In this document: positions 9,074-19,255 of the stretch, piece after piece
Layout of the letters: every line of letters begins with the position of its first letter
How positions within the stretch are numbered: the stretch's first letter is position 1
Source of the DNA: Streptomyces albogriseolus
GTDB taxonomy: Bacteria > Actinomycetota > Actinomycetes > Streptomycetales > Streptomycetaceae
Direction of reading: 5' to 3'
NCBI GenBank assembly: GCA_014650475.1
Contig: BMVA01000009.1
Location: 62,001-126,000, forward strand
DNA: 64,000 bases
Notes under the pieces: model-generated
The model's input: only the letters and a program-made list of their open reading frames with translations
The model's database searches: none
What the model was told of the DNA's origin: nothing
Translations under genes and position numbers: made by a program

Positions 9074-10203
9074 GGAGCGAGGACGGGCCGGTGCGGGACG
9101 AAGAACGCGGCACACGGGAGCTTCCGGCCGAGCGCGCGCCGGACGGCATCGACGGCATCCCCGAGCAGGCCCGGCCGCATCCGGAGGACGACTCCGCGGG
9201 GGACGTCCGTCCGGGCGGCGGGCAGGCCGGCGGTGCCGTGCGGGACCCGTCCGCGGCCGGGCCGGCCGCTCCCGGCGGGGGTGCCCCCGCGCCGGCCGAG
9301 CCGGTGGCGGGGGACGAGGCGAGCGCTCGGGGAAGGGCGACGGGCGGGACGATGAGCGAGCACGAGCGAGAGGCCGAGGAGCAGGCGGCGCCTGCCTCCG
9401 GCGCACGGAGCACACCGGGTGTGCCGGGCACGCACGCGCACCACCACCCGCAGGACCGCAGCGGGGCGCGCGCCCTCTTCCTCGAACTGCGCACCCTGGA
9501 GGACGGCACCCCGGAGTACGCGGAGCTGCGCAACCGTCTGGTGCGGATGCATCTGCCGCTCGTCGAGCACCTGGCGCGCCGCTTCCGTAACCGCGGTGAG
9601 CCGCTGGACGACCTGACCCAGGTCGCCACCATCGGTCTGATCAAGTCCGTCGACCGCTTCGACCCGGACCGGGGGGTGGAGTTCTCCACGTACGCCACCC
9701 CGACGGTCGTCGGCGAGATCAAGCGGCACTTCCGCGACAAGGGCTGGGCGGTGCGGGTGCCGCGGCGGCTCCAGGAGCTGCGGCTGGCGCTCACCACGGC
9801 CACGGCGGAGCTGTCCCAGCTGCACGGCCGCTCCCCCACGGTGCACGAGCTCGCCGAGAAGCTGGCGATCTCGGAGGAGGAGGTCCTGGAGGGCCTGGAG
9901 TCGGCGAACGCCTACTCCACGCTGTCCCTGGACGTCCCCGACACCGACGACGAGTCCCCGGCGGTCGCCGACACCCTCGGCGCGGAGGACGAGGCGCTGG
10001 AGGGCGTGGAGTACCGGGAGTCGCTCAAGCCGCTGCTGGAGGACCTCCCGCCGCGCGAGAAGCGGATCCTGCTGCTGCGCTTCTTCGGCAACATGACCCA
10101 GTCGCAGATCGCGCAGGAGGTCGGCATCTCGCAGATGCACGTCTCCCGGCTGCTGGCCCGCACCCTGGCCCAGCTGCGGGAGAAGCTGCTCGTCGAGGAG
10201 TAG
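9070..10203 (+). CDS. sigH: RNA polymerase sigma factor SigH (SigB/SigF/SigG group)
   Basis: A group 3 stress-response sigma factor. The GTG at 9070 overlaps the anti-sigma stop and gives 377 residues. Regions 2 to 4 occupy the C-terminal ~260: LVRMHLPLVEHLARRF, DDLTQVATIGLIKSVDRFD (region 2), RVPRRLQELR (region 3), and PREKRILLLRFFGNMTQSQI with ISQMHVSRLL (region 4 HTH). The first ~110 residues are acidic and Pro/Gly/Ala-rich. An internal ATG at 9352 would yield a 283-residue form. S. coelicolor SigH is known to exist as several size forms, so multiple products are plausible here. Confidence 0.92.
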   Translation: MRSEDGPVRDEERGTRELPAERAPDGIDGIPEQARPHPEDDSAGDVRPGGGQAGGAVRDPSAAGPAAPGGGAPAPAEPVAGDEASARGRATGGTMSEHEREAEEQAAPASGARSTPGVPGTHAHHHPQDRSGARALFLELRTLEDGTPEYAELRNRLVRMHLPLVEHLARRFRNRGEPLDDLTQVATIGLIKSVDRFDPDRGVEFSTYATPTVVGEIKRHFRDKGWAVRVPRRLQELRLALTTATAELSQLHGRSPTVHELAEKLAISEEEVLEGLESANAYSTLSLDVPDTDDESPAVADTLGAEDEALEGVEYRESLKPLLEDLPPREKRILLLRFFGNMTQSQIAQEVGISQMHVSRLLARTLAQLREKLLVEE

Positions 10204-10219
10204 GCGCCGGCGCGGCGCG

Positions 10220-10672
10220 TCACTTCGCGGCGTCGCCCGCGTTCCCGGGTCCGCGGATACCGAGGGCCCGGGTGGTCTCCGCGTTGACCAGCAGCACCAG
10301 CGCGGTCACGGCGACGACGGCGAGCACGATGCCGGCGGGGACGGCCGCGCCGTCGGACGTCAGCATGTTGTAGGCCACCGGCAGCGCCATGATCTGCGTG
10401 ATGACGGCGGGCCCGCGGCTCCAGCCGCGCCGGGCGAACAGGCCGCGGGCGGCCAGCAGCGGCAGCAGCGCCAGCACGATCAGCGTGACCCCGCCGGTGA
10501 CGGCCTGCTGCCGGTCGTCCGGCTCGCCCGCGACGCCGAGCACCAGCAGCCAGACGCCCCCCACGACCAGCGCGAGCCCCTCCAGCGCGGCGAGGGCCGC
10601 GGCGTACGTCAGGCGGCGCGGACGGGCGCCGGTGCCGGCGGGGCTGGTGACGGGGGTCTGCTCGCTGCTCAC
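10220..10672 (-). CDS. Small integral membrane protein, unknown function
   Basis: A 150-residue protein with a hydrophilic N-terminal 20 residues and four hydrophobic segments: AALAALEGLALVVGGVWLL, TLIVLALLPLLAARGL, VITQIMALPVAYNML and IVLAVVAVTALVLLV. No family-defining motif was recognised. The GTG at 10672 is preferred over an upstream ATG at 10720 because it sits right after a GC-rich site and trims an unlikely N-terminus. It converges on sigH with a 16-bp gap. Confidence 0.75.
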   Translation of the reverse strand: MSSEQTPVTSPAGTGARPRRLTYAAALAALEGLALVVGGVWLLVLGVAGEPDDRQQAVTGGVTLIVLALLPLLAARGLFARRGWSRGPAVITQIMALPVAYNMLTSDGAAVPAGIVLAVVAVTALVLLVNAETTRALGIRGPGNAGDAAK

Positions 10673-10789
10673 CCCTGCAGGGTAGCCGCCGCCGGGGAGC
10701 CGTCCCGTGGCGAGGTTCACGCCCCGCGCCGTCCACAGGGCGGGACCTCGGTCTGGGCCGGGTACCGCTCAGTAGGTACCCTGCACGTC

Positions 10790-11758
10790 ATGCGTGCACT
10801 TCTCGTGGTCAACCCGGCGGCAACCACCACCAGTGCGCGCACGCGCGACGTGCTGATCCACGCACTCGCCAGCGAGATGAAACTCGACGCGGTGACCACC
10901 GAGTACCGGGGGCACGCCCGCGACCTGGGCCGGCAGGCGGCGGAGAGCGGCGAGGTCGACCTGGTGGTCGCCCTGGGCGGCGACGGCACGGTGAACGAGG
11001 TGGTCAACGGCCTGCTGCACGCGGGCCCCGACCCGGAGCGCCTGCCCGGTCTCGCCGTGGTCCCCGGCGGCTCCACCAACGTCTTCGCCCGCGCCCTCGG
11101 TCTGCCCAACCAGCCCGTGGAGGCGACCGGCGTGCTGCTGGACGCGCTGCGCGAGGGCCGGGAGCGGACGGTGGGCCTGGGGCTGACCTCGGGCACGCCG
11201 GGCACCGAGGACGAGGCGGTGCCCGCCCGCTGGTTCACCTTCAACGCGGGGCTGGGCTTCGACGCCGGCGTGGTCGGCCGGGTGGAGCAGCAGCGGGAGC
11301 GGGGCCGGAGGTCGACGCACGCCCTCTACATGCGCCAGGTGGTGCGTCAGCTGCTGGGCGACCCGCACCGCCGCCACGGGATGATCACGCTGGACCTCGT
11401 GGACGAGGAACCGGTCGAGGACCTGGTCCTGTCCATAGTCTCGAACACCTCGCCGTGGACGTTCCTCGGCAACCGCCCGATCTACGCCTCGCCCCAGGCG
11501 TCCTTCGACACGGGACTCGATCTCTTCGGTCTCACCCGGATGTCCACCCCCGCGGTTGCCCGGTATGGCACGCAGTTGCTCACTTCGTCCCCGGAGCGGG
11601 GCCCCCGCGGCAAGCACGCCGTGACGCGGCACGATCTGACACGCTTCACCTTGCATTCGAAGGTGCCACTGCCCCTTCAGATGGACGGTGACCACCTCGG
11701 GCTGCGCACCAGCGTGACGTTCACAGGCGTTCGCCGTGCACTGCGTGTGATTGTGTGA
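10790..11758 (+). CDS. Diacylglycerol kinase family lipid kinase
   Basis: A 322-residue cytoplasmic lipid kinase of the DagK/YegS type, which phosphorylates diacylglycerol or a related lipid using ATP. The nucleotide-binding motif ALGGDGTVNEVVNGL is near residue 62 and PGGSTNVFARALG near 90. The C-terminal part has the usual two-domain DAGK arrangement (FNAGLGFDAGVV). Start is ATG 10790, just downstream of a GGTACC-rich promoter region. It is a single-gene unit upstream of wblE. Confidence 0.9.
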   Translation: MRALLVVNPAATTTSARTRDVLIHALASEMKLDAVTTEYRGHARDLGRQAAESGEVDLVVALGGDGTVNEVVNGLLHAGPDPERLPGLAVVPGGSTNVFARALGLPNQPVEATGVLLDALREGRERTVGLGLTSGTPGTEDEAVPARWFTFNAGLGFDAGVVGRVEQQRERGRRSTHALYMRQVVRQLLGDPHRRHGMITLDLVDEEPVEDLVLSIVSNTSPWTFLGNRPIYASPQASFDTGLDLFGLTRMSTPAVARYGTQLLTSSPERGPRGKHAVTRHDLTRFTLHSKVPLPLQMDGDHLGLRTSVTFTGVRRALRVIV

Positions 11759-12074
11759 GCAGAAAGGGCGAAAGTCCTTTCAGTCGAACGTTTAGGCCAG
11801 GGTCCACCCCATGGAAGTACGGCTGTGACCTAGTCGACACCGAAGAATCAAAAAAAACTTTTCGGAAGGGGTTGTATCCGCCGCCGAGGTTTGCGAGTCT
11901 CTTCTTGGCGATCGGGACGGCCCGCAACACCGGCCTCCACAGATCACCGGAACCCCCCTTCAAACCAAGGACCACGCCAGGGAACCTGGCAGTCGGCCCT
12001 TCCCTTGTCGGGGGATTCGTGAAAGCGTTCACATTCACAAGCACCTGCAGTAATACCAAGGAGAGGTAGCAGCC
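11759..12074 (+). promoter_or_regulatory. Long upstream region of wblE
   Basis: 316 bp without a convincing gene. It holds an eight-A run (11850-11857) flanked by CCGAA/TTCGG arms, an unusual AT-rich patch in this genome, and a GTGAA-AGCG-TTCAC dyad at 12019-12032 close to the wblE ribosome site (AAGGAGAGG). The dyad could be an operator. No promoter boxes are assigned with confidence. Confidence 0.4.
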
Positions 12075-12332
12075 ATGGACTGGCGTCACAACGCCGTTTG
12101 CCGCGAGGAAGACCCCGAGCTCTTCTTCCCCATCGGCAACACCGGTCCCGCGCTGCTGCAGATCGAGGAAGCCAAGGCCGTCTGCCGCCGCTGCCCGGTG
12201 ATCGAGCAGTGCCTGCAGTGGGCGCTCGAGTCCGGTCAGGACTCCGGCGTCTGGGGTGGTCTCAGCGAGGACGAGCGTCGCGCGATGAAGCGCCGCGCTG
12301 CCCGCAACCGGGCGCGTCAGGCCTCCGCCTGA
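12075..12332 (+). CDS. wblE: WhiB-like iron-sulfur transcriptional regulator WblE
   Basis: An 85-residue WhiB-family protein, which carries a [4Fe-4S] cluster and typically acts with the principal sigma factor. The four cluster cysteines are C9 (AVCREED), C39 and C42 (AVCRRCPV) and C48 (EQCLQW). The family turn motif GVWGGLSEDERR follows, then a basic C-terminal tail rich in Arg that would contact DNA. ATG 12075 follows GGAGAGG. From memory it corresponds to SCO5240, an essential-type WblE and homologue of mycobacterial WhiB1. Confidence 0.95.
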   Translation: MDWRHNAVCREEDPELFFPIGNTGPALLQIEEAKAVCRRCPVIEQCLQWALESGQDSGVWGGLSEDERRAMKRRAARNRARQASA

Positions 12333-12492
12333 CGACCCCGCCCCAGCAAACAGCCTGAGCTTGGCGGCGCGTGTGCGCCCGTCCGGATGATTCCGTGGAC
12401 GGCGCACACGCATCTCCCGCCCCGAGCCGCAGCGCGAAGTTCCCCCGGCGTCCGAGCCCATCGGGCAGGGGGAAGCGAAGGAACGAGCATCA

Positions 12493-12516
12493 GCCCCGGA
12501 CCCCGGTCCGGGGTCT
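12493..12516. terminator. Terminator between wblE and the sensor kinase
   Basis: A self-complementary CCCCGGACC/GGTCCGGGG hairpin followed by TCTTTT on the plus strand, between the convergent wblE and sensor kinase genes. Confidence 0.65.
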
Positions 12517-12548
12517 TTTGCTGTCCCGGAGCGCACCGGGCCCGGCGG

Positions 12549-14015
12549 TCAGGAGTCCGCTTGCACCGGGATGTCGAGGATCACCCGGGTCCCCCGCTCC
12601 GGCGCCGGCACCATGTCAAAGGTGCCGCCCAACTCCCCCTCCACCAGCGTCCGTACGATCTGCAGGCCCAGGTTGCCCGCGGTGTGCGGGTCGAAGCCCT
12701 CGGGCAGACCCACCCCGTCGTCCTGCACGGTGACCAGCAGGCGCGCCTCCCGTGAGGTGCCGCCCCGCACCGCGGACACCTCGACGGTGCCGGTCTCGCC
12801 CTCGCGGAAGCCGTGCTCCAGGGCGTTCTGCAGCACCTCGGTCAGCACCATCGACAGCGGCGTGGCCACCTCGGCGTCGAGTATCCCGAAGCGGCCCGAG
12901 CGCCGGCCGGCGACCTTGCCCGGGGAGATCTCGGCGACCATCGCGAGCACCCGGTCGGCGATCTCGTCGAACTCCACCCGCTCGTCCAGATTTTGAGACA
13001 GCGTCTCATGGACGATGGCGATGGACCCGACCCGCCGCACGGCCTCCTCCAGCGCCGCCCGTCCGCGCTCCGACCCGATCCGGCGGGCCTGGAGCCGCAG
13101 CAGGGCGGCCACCGTCTGGAGGTTGTTCTTCACCCGGTGGTGGATCTCCCGGATGGTGGCGTCCTTGGTGATCAACTCGCGTTCGCGGCGGCGCAGTTCG
13201 GTCACGTCCCGGAGCAGCACCAGGGAGCCGATGCGGGTGCCCTTCGGCTTCAGCGGGATCGCGCGGAACTGGATGACGCCGTCGTCCGACTCGATCTCGA
13301 ACTCGCGGGGCGCCCAGCCGCTCGCGACCTTCGCCAGCGCCTCGTCCACCGGCCCCCGCGAGGGGGCCAGTTCGGCGGTGGTCTGCCCGAGGTGATGGCC
13401 CACCAGATCCGCGGCGAGACCCAGGCGGTGGTAGGCGGACAGGGCGTTGGGCGAGGCGTACTGGACGACGCCGTCGGCGTCGAGCCGGATGAGGCCGTCG
13501 CCGACGCGCGGCGAGGCGTCCATCTCCAGCTGCTGGTTGGCGTACGGGAAGGCGCCCGCCGCGATCATCTGGGCCAGGTCCGAGGCGCTCTGCAGATACG
13601 TGAGCTCCAGCCGGCTGGGGGTGCGCACGGTGAGCAGGTTGGTGTTGCGCGCGATGACGCCGAGGACCCGCCCCTCGCGGCGTACCGGGATGGACTCGAC
13701 GCGGACCGGGACCTCCTCGCGCCACTCCGGGTCGCCCTCGCGCACGATCCGGCCCTCGTCCAGGGCCGCGTCCAGCATGGGCCTGCGGCCGCGCGGGACC
13801 AGGTGGCCGACCATGTCGTCCTGGTAGGAGGTCGGGCCGGTGTTGGGCCGCATCTGGGCGACGGAGACGTAGCGCGTGCCGTCGCGGGTGGGGACCCACA
13901 GGACCAGGTCGGCGAAGGAGAGGTCGGAGAGCAGCTGCCACTCCGAGACCAGCAGGTGGAGCCACTCGAGGTCGGTGTCGTCGAGGGCGGTGTGCTGGCG
14001 TACGAGTTCGTTCAT
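12549..14015 (-). CDS. pdtaS: PdtaS-like soluble sensor histidine kinase
   Basis: A 488-residue cytoplasmic histidine kinase. The N-terminal ~150 residues match the GAF-like PdtaS sensor domain (FADLVLWVPTRDGTRYVSVAQ). A PAS domain follows (about 165-285, with IRLDADGVVQYASPNA). The HisKA_2 phosphoacceptor is in IREIHHRVKNNLQTVAALL, and the ATPase boxes are seen in NALEHGF and VQDDGVGLPEGFD...GLQIV. ATG 14015 is chosen; a GTG at 14024 is possible. PdtaS normally pairs with the RNA-binding antiterminator PdtaR, which is not encoded nearby. No transmembrane segment is present. Confidence 0.9.
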   Translation of the reverse strand: MNELVRQHTALDDTDLEWLHLLVSEWQLLSDLSFADLVLWVPTRDGTRYVSVAQMRPNTGPTSYQDDMVGHLVPRGRRPMLDAALDEGRIVREGDPEWREEVPVRVESIPVRREGRVLGVIARNTNLLTVRTPSRLELTYLQSASDLAQMIAAGAFPYANQQLEMDASPRVGDGLIRLDADGVVQYASPNALSAYHRLGLAADLVGHHLGQTTAELAPSRGPVDEALAKVASGWAPREFEIESDDGVIQFRAIPLKPKGTRIGSLVLLRDVTELRRRERELITKDATIREIHHRVKNNLQTVAALLRLQARRIGSERGRAALEEAVRRVGSIAIVHETLSQNLDERVEFDEIADRVLAMVAEISPGKVAGRRSGRFGILDAEVATPLSMVLTEVLQNALEHGFREGETGTVEVSAVRGGTSREARLLVTVQDDGVGLPEGFDPHTAGNLGLQIVRTLVEGELGGTFDMVPAPERGTRVILDIPVQADS

Positions 14016-14256
14016 GGAGGGCACGTCAGCGAGCGTACCTGTGTGTTTGCGCGCCCCCGAAACACCCGCGGGCCGCGGCGCCTGGGAGGGACCCTCAACC
14101 CTCCCGGCACCGCAGCCCGGAGCAATATCGGCCGGCGGGGTGTGCGGTCCCGGTCGGCCGAAGGATGAGGAGCCGGGGCAGTCAGGGCAGAGAGCCTCGG
14201 ATCCTCGGTCCGCCTTCCTGTGCGGGGAAGGCAGGTCTGTGTGTCCTGCTACGCAT

Positions 14257-14272
14257 TGTGGACTAGACCACT
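14257..14272. promoter_or_regulatory. Putative DasR box (dre) far upstream of nagB
   Basis: TGTGGACTAGACCACT matches the palindromic DasR responsive element at most positions. It lies 285-300 bp upstream of nagB in a 541-bp gap that otherwise holds no recognised gene. Confidence 0.55.
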
Positions 14273-14481
14273 GCGCCTGTAAATGCGTCGTGCAAGGCGT
14301 TCCTCGACCCTCGCCCCGCGTCGCGCCGGACGCAGGCGGGTCCACCACGCAGCCTAACCCGACAGGGGCGCCCGCGGGGCCGGTCGGACGCCACGATTTC
14401 GGGGCACCCGGGCGCGGGGAGCGGTTCGCCCCCGGGTGCCGCTTCCACCTCGGCGGGCGGGCGGCCCTCTGCTAGATTGAG

Positions 14482-14497
14482 ATTGGTCTAAACCACA
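14482..14497. promoter_or_regulatory. Putative DasR box (dre) in the nagB promoter
   Basis: ATTGGTCTAAACCACA is close to the dre consensus and lies 60 bp upstream of the nagB start, where a repressor would block transcription. Confidence 0.75.
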
Positions 14498-14556
14498 TGG
14501 CCCCGGCGTCCGGGGCCCGTCCCAGTCGAGTCCACCGGAAGATCGGCAGGCCCACC

Positions 14557-16264
<1,708 letters not shown>

Positions 16265-16469
16265 GCCCGGCAGACCGCCGGTGCGGCCCGGCCGCGCGTC
16301 CGCAAAACCCGACAGACCGGGTGGTTGACAGGATTTTCGTTGCTGTTGCCTTGCGGTTGCGCTGCTGCTGCATACCGCCCCTCCTACGGGGGGTTACGAC
16401 CGTCCCGCGCCCTCACCTACATTGCCGCGAGCCAACGTCGGCGATCAGTGAGGGGACGGGAGCCGTCTG

Positions 16470-16736
16470 ATGTCGCAAACCCCGCAAACAACACCGGAGC
16501 CGGTGGTGACGCCCATGCGCGTCGTCATCGGCATCTGCCTGCTCGCACCATTCGTCGCCATGCTCTGGGTCGGGTCCTACGCCAAGACCGACCCGGTGTT
16601 CATCGGCATCCCCTTCTTCTACTGGTACCAGATGCTGTGGGTGCTGATCTCGACCGCGCTGACGATGGTCGCGTACCAGCTCTGGCAGCGTGACCAGCGC
16701 GCCCGCTCGAACCGGAAGGGCGGTGCGGAGCAGTGA
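16470..16736 (+). CDS. DUF3311 small membrane protein
   Basis: An 88-residue protein with two transmembrane segments (RVVIGICLLAPFVAMLWVGSYA and FFYWYQMLWVLISTALTMVAYQLW) and a basic C-terminus. DUF3311 proteins are found immediately upstream of sodium:solute symporters, as here. They are thought to be an accessory subunit, like the small YhdT-type partners. Its stop overlaps the symporter GTG start, which suggests stoichiometric translation. The upstream 205 bp contain a TTGACA at 16324 but no convincing -10. Confidence 0.88.
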   Translation: MSQTPQTTPEPVVTPMRVVIGICLLAPFVAMLWVGSYAKTDPVFIGIPFFYWYQMLWVLISTALTMVAYQLWQRDQRARSNRKGGAEQ

Positions 16737-18361
16737 ACGACGGCGTGAACGGCGTGGCACTCGCCGTCTTCATCTTCTTCTTCGTGCTCGTCACCGTGAT
16801 GGGCTTCCTGGCCGCGCGCTGGCGCAAGGCCGCGAACGAGCACACCCTCGACGAATGGGGCCTGGGCGGGCGCTCGTTCGGCACCTGGGTCACCTGGTTC
16901 CTGCTGGGCGGCGACCTGTACACCGCGTACACCTTCGTGGCCGTCCCGGCGGCGATCTACGCGGCGGGCGCGGCCGGCTTCTTCGCGGTGCCGTACACGA
17001 TCCTCGTGTATCCGCTGATCTTCACCTTCCTGCCCCGGCTGTGGTCGGTGTCGCACAAGCACGGCTATGTGACGACCTCCGACTTCGTGCGCGGGCGGTT
17101 CGGCTCGAAGGGGCTGTCGCTGGCCGTCGCGGTCACCGGCATCCTGGCGACGATGCCGTACATCGCGTTGCAGCTGGTCGGCATCCAGGCCGTGCTGGAC
17201 GTGATGGGCGTCGGCGGCGGCGAGAACACCAACTGGTTCATCAAGGACCTGCCGCTGCTCATCGCCTTCGGCGTGCTCGCCGCGTACACCTACTCGTCGG
17301 GGCTGCGGGCGCCCGCGCTGATCGCGTTCGTCAAGGACACGCTGATCTACATCGTGATCGCGGTGGCGATCATCTACATCCCGATCAAGCTGGGCGGGTT
17401 CGACGAGATCTTCGCCTCCGCGCAGGAGGCGTACAGCCAGACCAACCCGGCCACCGGTGCGCCGCGCGGCTCCCTGGTGCCGGGTGAGGCGGGCCAGTGG
17501 ACGTACGCCACGCTGGCGCTGGGCTCGGCGCTCGCGCTGTTCATGTATCCGCACTCGATCACCGCGACGCTGTCCTCCCGCAGCCGTGAGGTGATCCGCC
17601 GCAACACCACGATCCTGCCGCTGTACTCGCTGATGCTGGGCCTGCTGGCGCTGCTCGGGTTCATGGCGATCGCGGCCGGGGTGAAGGTGCAGAACGGCCA
17701 GCTGGCCATCCCTCAGCTGTTCGAGAACATGTTCCCGGACTGGTTCGCCGGGGTGGCCTTCGCGGCGATCGGCATCGGCGCGCTGGTGCCGGCGGCGATC
17801 ATGTCGATCGCGGCGGCGAACCTGTTCACCCGCAACATCTACAAGGACTTCATCAAGCCGGACGCGACGCCGAAGCAGGAGACCGCGGTCTCCAAGATCG
17901 TGTCCCTGCTGGTGAAGGTGGGCGCGCTGGTCTTCGTGCTGACCATGGACAAGACCGTCGCGATCAACTTCCAGCTGCTGGGCGGCATCTGGATCCTGCA
18001 GACCTTCCCTGCGCTGGTGGGCGGCCTGTTCACCCGCTGGTTCCACCGCTGGGCGCTGATCGGCGGCTGGGCGGTCGGCATGATCTACGGCACGGTCGCC
18101 GCGTACGGGGTGGCGTCGCCGACGCAGAAGCACTTCGGCGGGTCCGCCAAGGAGATCCCGGGCATCGGGGAGATCGGCTACATCGGTCTCACCGCCTTCG
18201 TGATCAACGTGGTGGTCACGGTCGTCCTGACCTTCGTCATGCGGGCTCTCAAGGCGCCCGAGGGCATCGACCAGACCAAGCCGGAGGACTACACGGCGGA
18301 CTCGGGCGACCCCGGAGTCCAGGTGGAGCTCCCGCCGGCCACGGCGGGCAGCGCGCACTGA
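16733..18361 (+). CDS. Sodium:solute symporter (SSS family, MctP-like)
   Basis: A 542-residue secondary transporter with about 13 membrane segments, expected to couple Na+ influx to uptake of an organic solute such as a monocarboxylate. Family marks are EWGLGGRSFGTWVTWFLLGGDLYTAYTFVAVPA near the N-terminus, the unwound-helix region around ALFMYPHSITATLSSRS, and SIAAANLFTRNIYKDFIKP. It starts with GTG overlapping the DUF3311 stop. Substrate assignment to monocarboxylates is by analogy only. Confidence 0.92.
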   Translation: MNDGVNGVALAVFIFFFVLVTVMGFLAARWRKAANEHTLDEWGLGGRSFGTWVTWFLLGGDLYTAYTFVAVPAAIYAAGAAGFFAVPYTILVYPLIFTFLPRLWSVSHKHGYVTTSDFVRGRFGSKGLSLAVAVTGILATMPYIALQLVGIQAVLDVMGVGGGENTNWFIKDLPLLIAFGVLAAYTYSSGLRAPALIAFVKDTLIYIVIAVAIIYIPIKLGGFDEIFASAQEAYSQTNPATGAPRGSLVPGEAGQWTYATLALGSALALFMYPHSITATLSSRSREVIRRNTTILPLYSLMLGLLALLGFMAIAAGVKVQNGQLAIPQLFENMFPDWFAGVAFAAIGIGALVPAAIMSIAAANLFTRNIYKDFIKPDATPKQETAVSKIVSLLVKVGALVFVLTMDKTVAINFQLLGGIWILQTFPALVGGLFTRWFHRWALIGGWAVGMIYGTVAAYGVASPTQKHFGGSAKEIPGIGEIGYIGLTAFVINVVVTVVLTFVMRALKAPEGIDQTKPEDYTADSGDPGVQVELPPATAGSAH

Positions 18362-18376
18362 CGCCGTCGCGTACGA

Positions 18377-18415
18377 GGCAGCGGGCCGCCGGTGGAAAAC
18401 CGGCGGCCCGCTGCC
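18377..18415 (+). terminator. Terminator of the symporter operon
   Basis: A 17-bp perfect stem (18377-18393 with 18399-18415) closes around a 5-nt loop, starting 16 bp after the symporter stop. Confidence 0.8.
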
Positions 18416-18440
18416 GTACCCGTGCGGCAGACTCCCCCGC

Positions 18441-18947
18441 ATGGACATCGTCATCCGGCCGGCGACGACCGGCGAACACGCGGAACTCGGTGAGATCACC
18501 GCGCAGGCCTATCTCGGCGACGGGCTGCTGGACTTCGGGGAGAGCGACGCCTACCTGGGCGAGCTGCGGGACGTGGCGAAGCGGGCGGCGGCCGCCGAGG
18601 TGCTGGTCGCCGTGGAGCACGGCACGCTGCTGGGCGGGGTGACCTTCGTGCCGGGGCCCGGGCCGATGGCCGACATAGCGGGGCCGGGCGAGGCGGAGAT
18701 ACGGATGCTGGCGGTGGCCCGCGCGGGCCGGGGCCGCGGGGCCGGGGAGGCTCTGGTGCGCGCCTGTGTCGACCGGGCACGAGGGATCGAGGGGTGCGGG
18801 CGGATCGTGCTGTCGACCCAGCGCACCATGCACTCCGCCCACCGGATCTACGAGCGGCTGGGCTTCACCCGCACCCCGGACCGGGACTGGAACCCGCTGC
18901 CGGAGCTGGACGACATCATGCTTCTCACCTACGAGTTGACGCTCTGA
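18441..18947 (+). CDS. GNAT family N-acetyltransferase
   Basis: A 168-residue GNAT enzyme. Motif A is MLAVARAGRGRGAGEALVRAC (about residues 93-113) and motif B contains HRIYERLGFTRTPDRDW, as in many small-molecule acetyltransferases. The ATG at 18441 directly follows a terminator and has no strong ribosome site, so a leaderless transcript is possible. The acceptor substrate is unknown. Confidence 0.88.
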   Translation: MDIVIRPATTGEHAELGEITAQAYLGDGLLDFGESDAYLGELRDVAKRAAAAEVLVAVEHGTLLGGVTFVPGPGPMADIAGPGEAEIRMLAVARAGRGRGAGEALVRACVDRARGIEGCGRIVLSTQRTMHSAHRIYERLGFTRTPDRDWNPLPELDDIMLLTYELTL

Positions 18948-19009
18948 CACCGGTCCGACACAACATATGGGGGTGCTGGCGGCACCCGGCACAAGATGTA
19001 TGCTCATGC

Positions 19010-19120
19010 TCGCTGTCGCCGCAGGGGAATCCGGTGCGAATCCGGAACTGTCCCGCAACGGTGTACCCCTGCCTGCCCACGGGCGCGCACGGGAGTCAGT
19101 CCGAGGACCTGCCGACAGTG
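19010..19120 (+). ncRNA. Cobalamin (B12) riboswitch upstream of nrdAB
   Basis: The conserved core is readable: GGGAATCCGGTGCGAATCC, ACTGTCCCGCAACGG, and the B12 box with GGACCTGCC near the 3' end (19094-19115). P1 can form between CTGTCG (19013-19018) and CGACAG (19113-19118). It lies about 135 bp before nrdA. In S. coelicolor a cobalamin riboswitch represses the class Ia reductase operon nrdABS when B12 is available to support the class II enzyme NrdJ; the same logic is expected here. Confidence 0.92.
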
Positions 19121-19255
19121 CGCCCGGCCCTTCCGGTCCGGGTGCCCTGACGTCCGGGCCTCGCGGAATGGGCCGGTGGACGCGACGCCGTGTGCGTTCG
19201 TGTGCTGCCCCCTGCGCTCTTCGAGGCCCCCGTGCCGAGCGAGGGAGAGCCCCAC

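Noticed and set aside
11755-12069. 104-codon frame in the wblE upstream region
   Set aside because: It overlaps the lipid kinase stop, crosses the dyad and A-run, has no ribosome site and no recognised domain.
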